A stretch of DNA of 64,000 nucleotides, taken from contig NZ_LT629796.1 in the NCBI RefSeq assembly GCF_900106065.1, positions 5,494,501 to 5,558,500 on the forward strand. Direction: 5' to 3'. Position numbers and translations under genes: made by a program. Shown here one piece after another: positions 38,725 to 47,443 of this stretch. Numbering within the stretch: the stretch's first letter is position 1; each line of letters starts with the position of its first letter. Under the pieces are notes generated by a model. The model worked only from the letters and a program-made list of their open reading frames with translations, was not told where the DNA came from and ran no database searches. This stretch comes from Pseudomonas mandelii. GTDB taxonomy: Bacteria > Pseudomonadota > Gammaproteobacteria > Pseudomonadales > Pseudomonadaceae.

Positions 38725-39786
38725 ATGAAAACACTGGCCAAACTCCCCGTCACCATCGTTACCGGCTTCCTCGGCTCGGGCAAAACCACCTTGCTGCGGC
38801 ACATGCTCGACAACGCTCAGGGCCGCCGCATTGCGGTGATCGTCAACGAGTTCGGCGAGCTGGGCATCGATGGCGAAATCCTCAAGCAGTGCTCCATCGG
38901 CTGTACCGAAGAAGAGGCCAACGGCCGCGTCTACGAATTGGCCAACGGCTGCCTGTGCTGCACCGTTCAAGAAGAATTCTTCCCGGTGATGCGCGAATTG
39001 GTCGCCCGTCGCGGCGATCTCGACCACATCCTCATCGAAACCTCGGGCCTGGCCCTGCCAAAACCGCTGGTGCAAGCCTTCCAGTGGCCGGAAATTCGCA
39101 GCGCTTGCACCGTTGACGCGGTCATCACCGTGGTCGACAGCCCGGCCGTCGCCGCTGGCACGTTCGCCGCGTTCCCGGATCGGGTCGATGCCCAGCGCAA
39201 ACTCGACCCGAACCTGGACCACGAATCGCCGCTGCACGAGCTGTTCGCCGACCAACTGACCAGCGCCGACCTGGTGATCCTCAACAAGGCCGACCTGATC
39301 AGCCCTGAAGATCTGGCCCGGGTGCGCCTGGAAGTCGCCGAAGAACTGCCACCAGCCGTCAAAGTCATCGAAGCCAGCAGCGGCCGTGTGCCACTGGACG
39401 TGCTGATCGGTCTCGGTGCCGGTTCCGAAGAACACATCGACAGCCGTCACAGCCATCACGATCACCACCACGAAGGTGAAGACGATCACGACCACGACGC
39501 CTTCGACTCCATTTCCATCGAGTTGCCCCAAGCCGACGAAAGCCTGCTGCTGGACGCGCTGACCCAACTGGTGGTCCAGCACGGCATTCTGCGGGTCAAA
39601 GGTTTCGCGGCGATTCCGAACAAACCGATGCGCTTGCTGATTCAGGGCGTGGGCACACGTTTCGACAAGCACTTCGACCGTCAGTGGGGCATCGATGAAG
39701 CGCGCAACACGCGTCTGGTGTTGATCGGTCAGGAGCTGGACGCCACGCTGCTTGAAGCGCAATTGCGCGCCGCGCTCAGCGTTTAA
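38725..39786 (+). CDS. cobW: CobW GTPase, metallochaperone-like
   Basis: The start is ATG 38725 (MKTLAKLPVTIVTGFLGSGK), giving 353 residues. The G3E GTPase shows the Walker A loop GFLGSGKTT (14-22), the metal-binding CLCC motif and the base-recognition NKAD. A His/Asp-rich run (HSHHDHHHEGEDDHDHD, about 246-262) precedes the C-terminal CobW domain. It probably delivers cobalt to the CobN chelatase. It lies under a B12 riboswitch and only 3 bp before cobN. Confidence 0.96.
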   Translation: MKTLAKLPVTIVTGFLGSGKTTLLRHMLDNAQGRRIAVIVNEFGELGIDGEILKQCSIGCTEEEANGRVYELANGCLCCTVQEEFFPVMRELVARRGDLDHILIETSGLALPKPLVQAFQWPEIRSACTVDAVITVVDSPAVAAGTFAAFPDRVDAQRKLDPNLDHESPLHELFADQLTSADLVILNKADLISPEDLARVRLEVAEELPPAVKVIEASSGRVPLDVLIGLGAGSEEHIDSRHSHHDHHHEGEDDHDHDAFDSISIELPQADESLLLDALTQLVVQHGILRVKGFAAIPNKPMRLLIQGVGTRFDKHFDRQWGIDEARNTRLVLIGQELDATLLEAQLRAALSV

Positions 39787-39789
39787 GCC

Positions 39790-42700
39790 ATGCACCTGCT
39801 TAGGACCCAGCCCGGCGGTTTCGTGTCGGATGACAACATTGCCGACCTTGGACAAACCCCCGCCGAGCTGGTGATCCTGTGCAGCGGCGATTCCAGCCTG
39901 GCGCTGCTCGCCGAAGCGGCGCAGCAACTGCCTGACGATTACCCGAGCGTGCGCCTGGCCAACCCGATGCAGGTGCAGAATCACGCGTCGGTCGACTTGT
40001 ATGTCGACGAAGTGTTGCGCCACGCCAAGGTCATTCTGATTTCGTTGCACGGCGGCATCGCCTATTGGCGTTACGGGGTCGAGCGTCTGGTGGAGCTGTC
40101 CCAGCGCGGTGTTCAGCTGATTCTGGTGCCTGGCGATGACCGCCCGGACCCGGAACTCAGCGACCTGAGCACCGTAACCGCCGCCGACCGCGACCGGCTC
40201 TGGCAGTTTTTGCGTCAGGGCGGCATGGCCAATGCCCTGGATTTTTTCCGCTGCCTGGCCAATCGCTGGCTGGATCGCGATTACGCCTGGGCCGAGCCGC
40301 AAACCCTGCCGCGCACGGCGATATACCACCCGCAAAAGAGCCCCGCTGACCTTCACGATTGGCAAGCCGATTGGCAGGCCGGTCAACCGGTGGCGGCGGT
40401 GCTGTTCTATCGCTCGCATTTACAGGCGGCGAACACCGCGTTCATCGATGTTTTCTGCCAGCGTTTGCAGGCGACGGGTTTGAATCCGTTGCCGATTGCT
40501 GTGGCCAGCCTGAAAGAACCCGGCTGCCTGACGGTGGTCGAGGACCTGCTGGACGACGTCGAGGCGGGGGTGATCTTGAACACCACCGGTTTCGCTCAAT
40601 CCAGCCCCGAAGCGCCGCATCTGCGGCCGTTTCGACGCAATATTCCGGTGATCCAGGCGATCTGCGCCCAGGACAACGAGCCGGGTTGGCTCGCCAGTGA
40701 ACAGGGCCTCGGCCCCCGTGATCTGGCGATGCACATCGCGTTGCCGGAACTGGACGGACGGATCATCAGCCGGCCGATCAGCTTCAAGGACCTGGCGTGG
40801 CGCAGCGAGCGCAGTCAGTCGGACGTGGTGTGCTATCGGGCGCAACCGGAGCGCATGGATTTCGTCGCCGAACTGGCGCGGCGCTGGATCGATCTGGCCC
40901 GGGTACCGAACAGCGAAAAACGCATCGCGCTGATCCTCGCCAACTACCCGACCCGTGACGGGCGCATCGGCAACGGTGTCGGCCTCGACACCCCGGCCGC
41001 CGCGCTCAACATCCTGCGGGCGCTGCACACCGAAGGCTATCCGCTGCCTGCCGGGTTGCCGGACAGCGGCACTGCGTTGATTCAACAGTTGCTTGGCGGC
41101 GTCAGCAACGACCTCGACACCCTTGATCAGCGTCCCTGCGCGCAAAGTTTGGCGATGGACGACTATCGGCTGATGTTCAACCAATTGCCCAAAGCCAATC
41201 AGCAAGCGGTGCTGGAGCGCTGGGGCACGCCCGAAAGCGATCCGATGTGCCGTGACGGCCGCATGATGGTCGCCGGGCTGCGCTTTGGCCTGACCTTCGT
41301 CGGCATTCAACCGGCGCGGGGTTATCAGGTTGATCCGAGTGCGGTGTATCACGATCCGGACCTGGTACCGCCCCACGGCTACCTGGCGTTCTACTTCTGG
41401 CTGCGCCATACCTATGGCGCCCACGGCGTGATCCACGTCGGCAAGCACGGCAACCTCGAATGGCTGCCGGGCAAAGGCGTCGGACTGTCGGAAAACTGCT
41501 GGCCGGATGCGCTGCTCGGGCCACTGCCGAACATTTATCCATTCATCGTCAACGACCCGGGCGAGGGCGCCCAGGCCAAGCGTCGCACCCAAGCGGTGAT
41601 CATCGACCACCTGATGCCGCCGCTGACCCGCGCCGAAACCTACGGCCCGCTGCGCAACCTCGAACTGCTGGCCGACGAGTATTACGAAGCGCAATTGCTC
41701 GATCCGCGCCGCGCCCGAGAGTTGCAGCGCGACATCCTGCAACTGGTGCGCGACACGCACATCGACCGTGAACTGCAACTGGACGAAAAGCTCAACAGCG
41801 ACGCCGATGCGGCGATCTGGTTGCCACGGCTGGACACGTACTTGTGCGACTTGAAAGAGTCGCAGATCCGCGATGGCCTGCACATCTTTGGCGAGTCGCC
41901 GACCGGGCGCTTGCGCATCGATACGTTATTGGCGCTGTTGCGCATCCCCCGTGGCGACGGTCGTGGCGCGCAATCAAGCCTGCTGCGGGCGTTGGCCAAG
42001 GCGTTTGAACTGGGGTTTGATCCGCTGGATTGTGCGTTGGCCGAGCCATGGGCGGGGCCGTGTCCTGTGGAACTGCAATCGCTTAACGAGGAGGCCTGGC
42101 GCACCGCCGGGGATACCCGCGAACGCCTCGAACTGTTCGCAGCTCAACTCATTGCGCAAACTCTGAATACCAACGCCGAACCTCATGGGAACGAGCCTCT
42201 GTGGCGAGGGAGCTTGCTCCCGTTGGTTCGCGAAGCGGACCCAGAAAGTGGGACTGCTGCGCAATCCAGCGCGATGATGCGGCATTCCGACCAGCTACCT
42301 CGCCACAAATGTCTGTTCCCACAGGAGGCACGCTGGTCTGAAGTAGACGCCATCCTCGACAGCCTGCGCGAAGTCGTCGCCCCGCGCCTGGACGCCTGCG
42401 GGCCGGCAGAAATGCACGGCCTGCTCGATGCCCTGAGCGGTCGTTTCGTCCCGGCCGGCCCCAGTGGCGCGCCGAGTCGCGGTCGTCTGGACGTGCTGCC
42501 GACCGGGCGCAATTTCTACTCGGTGGACGTGCGCAACCTGCCAACCACCACGGCGTGGCGCATCGGTTTCCAGTCGGCCAACCTGATTCTCGAACGGCAT
42601 CTGCAAGACCACGGCGATCACCTGCGTCAGCTTGGCCTGTCCGTCTGGGGCACCGCGACCATGCGCACCGGCGGCGATGACATCGCCCAGGCCATGGCGC

Positions 42701-43698
42701 TGATGGGTGTGCGCCCGGTCTGGGCCACCGGCAGTCAGCGGGTCGACGACTTTGAAATCCTGCCACTGAGCTTGCTCGACCGTCCGCGGGTGGACGTGAC
42801 CTTGCGCGTGTCCGGATTCTTTCGTGATGCCTTCGCCAATCTGATCCGCCTGTTCGACGCTGCCGTGCAAGCGGTCGCCGCGCTGGACGAGCCGGACGAT
42901 CTCAACCCGTTGGCCGCCAAAGTGCGCGCCGAACGGGAAGCACTGATGCAATCGGGCCTTGATGAAGACGCGGCCAAGCGTCAGGCCGGTTGGCGCATCT
43001 TCGGGGCCAAGCCCGGTGCTTATGGCGCAGGCGTGCAGGGCGCCATCGACGGTCGTCTGTGGCAAAGCCGCGAAGATCTGGCCGAGGTTTACCTGAACTG
43101 GGGCGGCTACGCTTACGGCGGGTCCGATGAAGGCACCGCCGCCCGCGAACAATTCGCCCAGCGTCTGAGCCAGGTGCAGGCGGTGCTGCAAAACCAGGAC
43201 AATCGCGAGCATGACCTGCTTGATTCCAACGACTATTACCAATTCCAGGGCGGCATGCTCGCTGCCGTGGAAAGCCTCAGCGGCGAAGCGGCGGCCAGTT
43301 ACCACGGCGATCACAGTCAGCCTGACTTGCCGAAGATCCGCACCTTGAAGGAAGAGTTGAACCGGGTGATCCGCTCCCGGGCGGCGAATCCGAAGTGGAT
43401 CGACGGCGTGAAGCGTCACGGCTATAAAGGCGCATTCGAATTGGCCGCGACGGTCGATAACCTGTTCGCGTTCGACGCCACGACCCGGTTGATCGACGAT
43501 CATCAATATGCGTTGCTGGCGGATGCGTATTTGCTCGATCCGGCAACCCGGGATTTTGTGCGTGAGCATAATCCGCATGCGCTGCGCGACATGACCGAGC
43601 GCATGCTCGAAGCGCAGCAGCGGGGAATGTGGCAGGAACCGGGCGCGTATCGCGAGGCGCTGGAAAACCTGTTGCTGGACATAGAAGAAGACGGCTGA
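39790..43698 (+). CDS. cobN: Cobaltochelatase large subunit CobN, with a translated REP insertion
   Basis: The 1302-residue protein has typical CobN/BchH segments: GVGLDTPAAALNILRAL, a FYFWLRHTYGAHGVIHVGKHGNLEWLPGK block near 535 and MRTGGDDIAQAMALMGVRP near 960. It inserts cobalt into hydrogenobyrinate a,c-diamide with ATP-driven ChlI/ChlD-type partners. Residues about 798-847 do not look like CobN: they are encoded by an inverted REP-type element that keeps the frame open and joins to WSEVDAIL. The protein is about 50 residues longer than expected, for this reason. The enzyme may still fold if this is a surface loop. Confidence 0.94.
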   Translation: MHLLRTQPGGFVSDDNIADLGQTPAELVILCSGDSSLALLAEAAQQLPDDYPSVRLANPMQVQNHASVDLYVDEVLRHAKVILISLHGGIAYWRYGVERLVELSQRGVQLILVPGDDRPDPELSDLSTVTAADRDRLWQFLRQGGMANALDFFRCLANRWLDRDYAWAEPQTLPRTAIYHPQKSPADLHDWQADWQAGQPVAAVLFYRSHLQAANTAFIDVFCQRLQATGLNPLPIAVASLKEPGCLTVVEDLLDDVEAGVILNTTGFAQSSPEAPHLRPFRRNIPVIQAICAQDNEPGWLASEQGLGPRDLAMHIALPELDGRIISRPISFKDLAWRSERSQSDVVCYRAQPERMDFVAELARRWIDLARVPNSEKRIALILANYPTRDGRIGNGVGLDTPAAALNILRALHTEGYPLPAGLPDSGTALIQQLLGGVSNDLDTLDQRPCAQSLAMDDYRLMFNQLPKANQQAVLERWGTPESDPMCRDGRMMVAGLRFGLTFVGIQPARGYQVDPSAVYHDPDLVPPHGYLAFYFWLRHTYGAHGVIHVGKHGNLEWLPGKGVGLSENCWPDALLGPLPNIYPFIVNDPGEGAQAKRRTQAVIIDHLMPPLTRAETYGPLRNLELLADEYYEAQLLDPRRARELQRDILQLVRDTHIDRELQLDEKLNSDADAAIWLPRLDTYLCDLKESQIRDGLHIFGESPTGRLRIDTLLALLRIPRGDGRGAQSSLLRALAKAFELGFDPLDCALAEPWAGPCPVELQSLNEEAWRTAGDTRERLELFAAQLIAQTLNTNAEPHGNEPLWRGSLLPLVREADPESGTAAQSSAMMRHSDQLPRHKCLFPQEARWSEVDAILDSLREVVAPRLDACGPAEMHGLLDALSGRFVPAGPSGAPSRGRLDVLPTGRNFYSVDVRNLPTTTAWRIGFQSANLILERHLQDHGDHLRQLGLSVWGTATMRTGGDDIAQAMALMGVRPVWATGSQRVDDFEILPLSLLDRPRVDVTLRVSGFFRDAFANLIRLFDAAVQAVAALDEPDDLNPLAAKVRAEREALMQSGLDEDAAKRQAGWRIFGAKPGAYGAGVQGAIDGRLWQSREDLAEVYLNWGGYAYGGSDEGTAAREQFAQRLSQVQAVLQNQDNREHDLLDSNDYYQFQGGMLAAVESLSGEAAASYHGDHSQPDLPKIRTLKEELNRVIRSRAANPKWIDGVKRHGYKGAFELAATVDNLFAFDATTRLIDDHQYALLADAYLLDPATRDFVREHNPHALRDMTERMLEAQQRGMWQEPGAYREALENLLLDIEEDG
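42185..42322. repeat. REP-type inverted element inside the cobN coding sequence
   Basis: Outer arms GGGAAC/GTTCCC and inner arms TGTGGCGAGG/CCTCGCCACA flank a centre of about 75 bp. TGTGGCGAGGGAGCTTGCTC belongs to the same class as the REP at 61456. No stop codon occurs in the cobN frame. Confidence 0.85.
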
Positions 43699-43712
43699 TA
43701 CACCGCAAACCC

Positions 43713-43804
43713 CGTAGGAGCGAGGCTTGCCCGCGATGAGGCCTTCACATTCAATAGTGATATCGACTGAATAGACGCCTTCGCGGGCAAGCCTCGCTCC
43801 TACA
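43713..43804. repeat. REP pair between cobN and chlI
   Basis: CGTAGGAGCGAGGCTTGCCCGCG faces CGCGGGCAAGCCTCGCTCCTACA across about 45 bp. It occupies most of the gap between two genes of the operon and may influence 3'-end stability of the cobN part. Confidence 0.93.
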
Positions 43805-43847
43805 GGTACAAAGTGTGCCTGCTACAGACCATGACCGAGTATTGAAG

Positions 43848-44846
43848 ATGACCGACACCCCGCATTTCCCGCTCTCCGCCGTGGTCGGCGCCGACGATCT
43901 GAAGCTCGCCCTCTACCTGACCGCCATCGACCCGAAAATCGGCGGCGTGCTGATCGAAGGCCCGCGCGGCATGGCCAAGTCGACCCTCGCCCGAGGCCTG
44001 GCGGACTTGCTGGCCAGCGGTCAATTCGTCACTTTGCCCCTCGGTGCCACCGAAGAACGGCTGGTCGGCACCCTCGATCTCGACGCCGCCCTGAGCGAAG
44101 GCCGCGCGCAATTTTCCCCCGGCGTACTGGCCAAGGCCGACGGCGGTGTGCTGTACGTCGATGAAGTCAATCTGCTGCCCGATCACCTCGTTGACCTGTT
44201 GCTCGACGTGGCCGCCAGCGGCACCAACTTGATCGAGCGCGACGGTATATCCCATCGGCATTCGGCGAAGTTCGTCCTGATCGGCACCATGAACCCGGAA
44301 GAGGGCGAGCTGCGTCCGCAACTGCTCGACCGTTTTGGCCTGAACGTCGCCCTCAGTGGTCACACCGCACCGATCGAGCGTGGCCAGATTATTCGCCGGC
44401 GTCTGGATTTCGACACCGATCCCCAGGGTTTCTGCGTCGAGTGGGAAAGCCAGCAGCAGTCCCTGCGTGAACGTTGCCAGAAGGCGCGCGGCGCATTGGC
44501 GAGCATCCCCCTGGATGATGCCGCACTGGCGCAGATTACCGAGCGCTGTTTTGCCGCCGGTGTCGATGGCCTGCGCGCCGATCTGGTCTGGTTGCGCGCG
44601 GCCCGTGCCCACGCCGCATGGCGAGGGGCGGGCGCCATCGCCGAGGAAGACATCGACGCCGTCGCCGAGTTTGCCCTGCGTCATCGTCGTCGCGAGCAAT
44701 CGCCACCAGCGCCGCACCACAATCAGTCGCCCTCGGCGCAATCTTCCAGCCCGAGCGAAGGCCAGGGCCAATGGGGCGAAATGCCCGCTCAGGCCCTGCC
44801 GGTCGGCGCCCGACGTGAAGTGCCGAGCTGGCCAAAAAAGCCCTAG
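43848..44846 (+). CDS. chlI: ChlI/BchI-like AAA+ chelatase subunit (zero-frame product)
   Basis: ATG 43848 (MTDTPHFPLSAVVGADDLKLAL) gives 332 residues. The AAA+ core has Walker A EGPRGMAKST, Walker B GVLYVDEVNLLPDHL, sensor-1 LIGTMNPEEGELRPQLLDRFGL and a C-terminal helical lid. A Gln/Ser/Pro-rich linker precedes the end (PSWPKKP). It drives the cobalt chelatase with CobN. The final codons CCA AAA AAG CCC TAG contain a slippery heptamer, so a fraction of ribosomes may shift -1 and continue into the VWA frame, giving a ChlD-like 554-residue protein. Confidence 0.9.
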   Translation: MTDTPHFPLSAVVGADDLKLALYLTAIDPKIGGVLIEGPRGMAKSTLARGLADLLASGQFVTLPLGATEERLVGTLDLDAALSEGRAQFSPGVLAKADGGVLYVDEVNLLPDHLVDLLLDVAASGTNLIERDGISHRHSAKFVLIGTMNPEEGELRPQLLDRFGLNVALSGHTAPIERGQIIRRRLDFDTDPQGFCVEWESQQQSLRERCQKARGALASIPLDDAALAQITERCFAAGVDGLRADLVWLRAARAHAAWRGAGAIAEEDIDAVAEFALRHRRREQSPPAPHHNQSPSAQSSSPSEGQGQWGEMPAQALPVGARREVPSWPKKP

Positions 44847-44881
44847 GCATTCGCCCTCGATCTGACGCGGGGGCGAATGCC
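44834..44881 (+). promoter_or_regulatory. Predicted programmed -1 frameshift signal
   Basis: The heptamer A-AAA-AAG (44834-44840) is in the correct phase of the chlI frame. The zero-frame stop TAG is at 44844. An 11-bp perfect stem (GGCATTCGCCC 44846-44856 with GGGCGAATGCC 44871-44881) starts five bases after the heptamer. A -1 slip enters the VWA frame at codon GCC 44840, a frame that is open but lacks ATG, GTG or TTG before 44966. Confidence 0.8.
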
Positions 44882-45511
44882 AGACCCCGCGCAGGCCGAC
44901 TGGATAACGGTAAACAGGGCAAGCGTCACGCTGCGCGCAGTGGCTCGATCAACTGGCCCGGCACTTTGCTCAATGGTCGGCCGCGTCAACGCAAAGATGT
45001 GCTGTTCCACCTGCGCACACGTTCCTCCCATGAACTGTGGCTGGTGATCGTCGACGCATCGGCCTCGACACGCCGTCATCAGGCGTTGAGCGATGCCAAG
45101 GGTTTACTTGCGCAAGTGTTCGACGATGCGTACCGCCAACGCGCGCGCCTGGCCTTGTTGACCGCCAGCGGTCAGGCGCCGAAGTGGCAGGTGCAAGGCT
45201 TGAAAGCGTCGGCGGGGTTGCGTGCCTGGCTCGATGGCCTGGGTGCGGGCGGCGGCACGCCGTTGTTGGCGGCGCTGGGTGAAGCGGGGCGTTGGCTGGC
45301 GGCACGGAAAAAACGCTTTCCGGCGGAACAGCAAAGGCTGCTGCTGGTGACCGATGGGCGATTGAAGGACTGGCCGGGGTTGCCGGTGCTGGACTGCCCG
45401 GGGTTATTGATTGATATCGAGCGCGGGCCGATTCGGTTAGGTCGGGCCAGACAGATGGCAGCAGAGTTGCAAGCGGATTATCGCCACATTGATGAGCTGG
45501 TTTCAGGCTGA
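44840..45511 (+). CDS. chlD: VWA-domain portion of ChlD-like chelatase subunit, reached by -1 frameshift
   Basis: This frame is open from 44819. It encodes a basic linker (GKQGKRHAARSGSINWPGTLL) and a von Willebrand A domain with the metal-site motif DASAS, then GGGTPLL and LVTDGR. The linker already resembles ChlD sequence upstream of any start codon; the first candidate, TTG 44966, would cut it off. With a shift at 44840 the product is a fusion of ChlI residues 1-331 plus 223 further residues, 554 in all, matching the AAA-linker-VWA layout of ChlD/CobT-type subunits. Independent initiation at TTG 44966 (181 residues) is the alternative. Confidence 0.78.
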   Translation, partial: ALGIRPRSDAGANARPRAGRLDNGKQGKRHAARSGSINWPGTLLNGRPRQRKDVLFHLRTRSSHELWLVIVDASASTRRHQALSDAKGLLAQVFDDAYRQRARLALLTASGQAPKWQVQGLKASAGLRAWLDGLGAGGGTPLLAALGEAGRWLAARKKRFPAEQQRLLLVTDGRLKDWPGLPVLDCPGLLIDIERGPIRLGRARQMAAELQADYRHIDELVSG

Positions 45512-45529
45512 GGACTGTGTTGTCTGCAA

Positions 45530-45595
45530 AGGCCCCATCGCGAGCAGGATTTGTTTACGCCGCAGATCCCTTGTGCGAGCGAGCCTGTACCCGAT
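45530..45595. repeat. Degenerate REP remnant
   Basis: CCCATCGCGAGCAGGA and, later, TTGTGCGAGCGAGCCTG are eroded arms of the GTGGGAGC class. The stretch lies between the VWA frame and the PLD-like gene. Confidence 0.55.
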
Positions 45596-45678
45596 GGCAT
45601 CACCCGGGTCCCGGAGAATCATGGTGAATCCGCATCGCTCCCCTATGCTCTGAGTGCATTCGATCAAAGGAGTGAATC

Positions 45679-47325
45679 ATGCGCGCACTTGCCGTTAACC
45701 ATCAGAACGATTTCCGCGTCAAAGCCTATGCCGGCACCAATGGCGTGCTGTTGGCCATGGATGTGGCCGAACCCCGCCGCAAAGGTCTTCTGGGTTTCGC
45801 CATCGAAAAGCAGCAGGGCAGCAAACCCTGGCAATTTCTCTTCAACAGCCTGACGTTCCCGGGCAAGACCCATACCTTCCCTCAATACCACGCCACCCCC
45901 AGCAATATCGCGCCTTTGCAGAAATTTCGCTGGGCCGATTACGCGGTCAATCCGGGGCTGACGATCCAATACCGTGTCTATCTGGCCTACGGCAGCGCCG
46001 ATGCGCCGCAACTGGGCGAATCCCTGGAGGTGACGGTCACTTCCGATGACGGCCATCCCGGCAACCAGAGTGTCAATTTCAACCGCGCCGTGGCCGCCAG
46101 CCAGGCGTTCCAGCGCAAGTTTCCAGAGCTCGACGCGCTCCTTGGCGGCAAGGAAAGATTGCCCCTGGAATCCTGGCCCGATGCCCCGCGCCGATGGCTG
46201 GAAAACGGTCTGCTCGGGCGTTTGCTGGGGTTTATCGAGCGTGCCGTCGGCAGCGAGTGGGCACTGGATGTCGCCATCTACGAATACCAGTTACCGGTGA
46301 TTGTCGAGGCGGTGAACGCGGCGCGGGAGCGCGGGGTGCACGTTCGCGTTCTGTATCACGCGCAACCGGGCGAAGACACCACCGCCTTTAACGAGGCCAG
46401 CCTGGAAAAGATCCCGGCGGCAAACAAGCGCGGGCGCGTCACCCACAGTATTTTCCATAACAAGTTCATCGTCCTGAGCCGGTTCGATGCCGCGGGGCTG
46501 CGTCAGCCTGAAGCCGTGCTCTGCGGCAGTACCAACTTCACGCCCAACGGCATTTACCGTCAGGCCAACGTGGTGCATGTGCTGGACGATGCTCGGGTCG
46601 GCGCCCGTTATCTGCAAACGTTCGAGCAGGTCTGGGGCACACCGGCGGATGTCGGTGCCGCGCGGCAGTGGATTACCGAACACAACCCGATGGACCCGAG
46701 CCAACCGTTGTTCGCCGGATTCTCCCCGCGCTCGGGTCAGGGCGACTTGCATGAGTTCGTCGACATCATCAATGCGGCGAAGAAAGACCTGCTGTTCGTC
46801 ACTGCCTTTACCTTGCCCGATGCCATCCTCAACGCATTGCTCGGTAAGCCCCACGACGACATTCTGCGCTACGGCCTGCAGAACTCCGTGAGCAAGATCA
46901 CCGGGTTTCATGCCGACCGTAGCGCCGAATTCACCACGGTTGCGTTGCTCAATACCGGCATTGAAGGCTGGCTCCTGGAAAGCAAGGAAGGACAGAAGGG
47001 CAACCTGCTGGTGCACACCAAAGCGATCGTCACGGATTTCACCAGCGATACGCCAACGATCATCAGCGGCAGTCATAACCTCAGTGCGGCGGCCAGCAAC
47101 AGCAATGACGAGAACTACCTGATCATCCGCGGCGATACCGACCTGGCGGACCGTTATGGTCTGGAGTTGCTGCGGTTTTATGAGCATTACCGGTTTCGCT
47201 ATTACGCGAAAAAACTGGCGCTAAAGCAGGTCCAGCCGTTGGCGGCGGATGACAGTTGGACGGATGATTATTATGTCGAGGGGAATTTGCGACAGTTGTC
47301 GCGACTGCGTTTTTCCGGGCAGTAA
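45679..47325 (+). CDS. Phospholipase D-like (HKD) domain protein
   Basis: The 548-residue protein starts at ATG 45679 after AAAGGAG. Residues about 1-130 form an N-terminal beta-rich region. Two HKD-type half-sites follow: HNKFIVLSRFD with GSTNFT (about 265-295), and HTKAIVTDF with SGSHNLS (about 445-470). Two half-sites build one phosphodiesterase active site. There is no signal peptide. Family members cleave phospholipids, nucleic acids or other phosphodiesters, and some are secreted effectors; the substrate here is unknown. No typical effector/immunity partner is adjacent. Confidence 0.85.
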   Translation: MRALAVNHQNDFRVKAYAGTNGVLLAMDVAEPRRKGLLGFAIEKQQGSKPWQFLFNSLTFPGKTHTFPQYHATPSNIAPLQKFRWADYAVNPGLTIQYRVYLAYGSADAPQLGESLEVTVTSDDGHPGNQSVNFNRAVAASQAFQRKFPELDALLGGKERLPLESWPDAPRRWLENGLLGRLLGFIERAVGSEWALDVAIYEYQLPVIVEAVNAARERGVHVRVLYHAQPGEDTTAFNEASLEKIPAANKRGRVTHSIFHNKFIVLSRFDAAGLRQPEAVLCGSTNFTPNGIYRQANVVHVLDDARVGARYLQTFEQVWGTPADVGAARQWITEHNPMDPSQPLFAGFSPRSGQGDLHEFVDIINAAKKDLLFVTAFTLPDAILNALLGKPHDDILRYGLQNSVSKITGFHADRSAEFTTVALLNTGIEGWLLESKEGQKGNLLVHTKAIVTDFTSDTPTIISGSHNLSAAASNSNDENYLIIRGDTDLADRYGLELLRFYEHYRFRYYAKKLALKQVQPLAADDSWTDDYYVEGNLRQLSRLRFSGQ

Positions 47326-47341
47326 TCGTTGGCCTAACGGG

Positions 47342-47428
47342 GCCCCATCGCGAGCAGGCTCGCTCCCACACTGGATCTCGGGCGTTCACAAAATCCTGTG
47401 GGAGCGAGCCTGCTCGCGAAGGGGGCGA
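47342..47428. repeat. REP pair between PLD-like gene and poxB
   Basis: CCCCATCGCGAGCAGGCTCGCTCCCACA faces TGTGGGAGCGAGCCTGCTCGCGAAGGGG across about 30 bp. It sits between two convergent genes. Confidence 0.93.
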
Positions 47429-47443
47429 TGCGGTCCAGTCGCG

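Noticed and set aside
38590-40419. 609-codon open frame antisense to cobW and the start of cobN
   Set aside because: It crosses two real genes and their junction. The protein has no family resemblance.
44966-45511. VWA protein starting independently at TTG 44966
   Set aside because: ChlD-like linker sequence extends upstream of this codon in the same open frame, and a well-formed frameshift signal leads into it. Independent initiation is kept only as an alternative.
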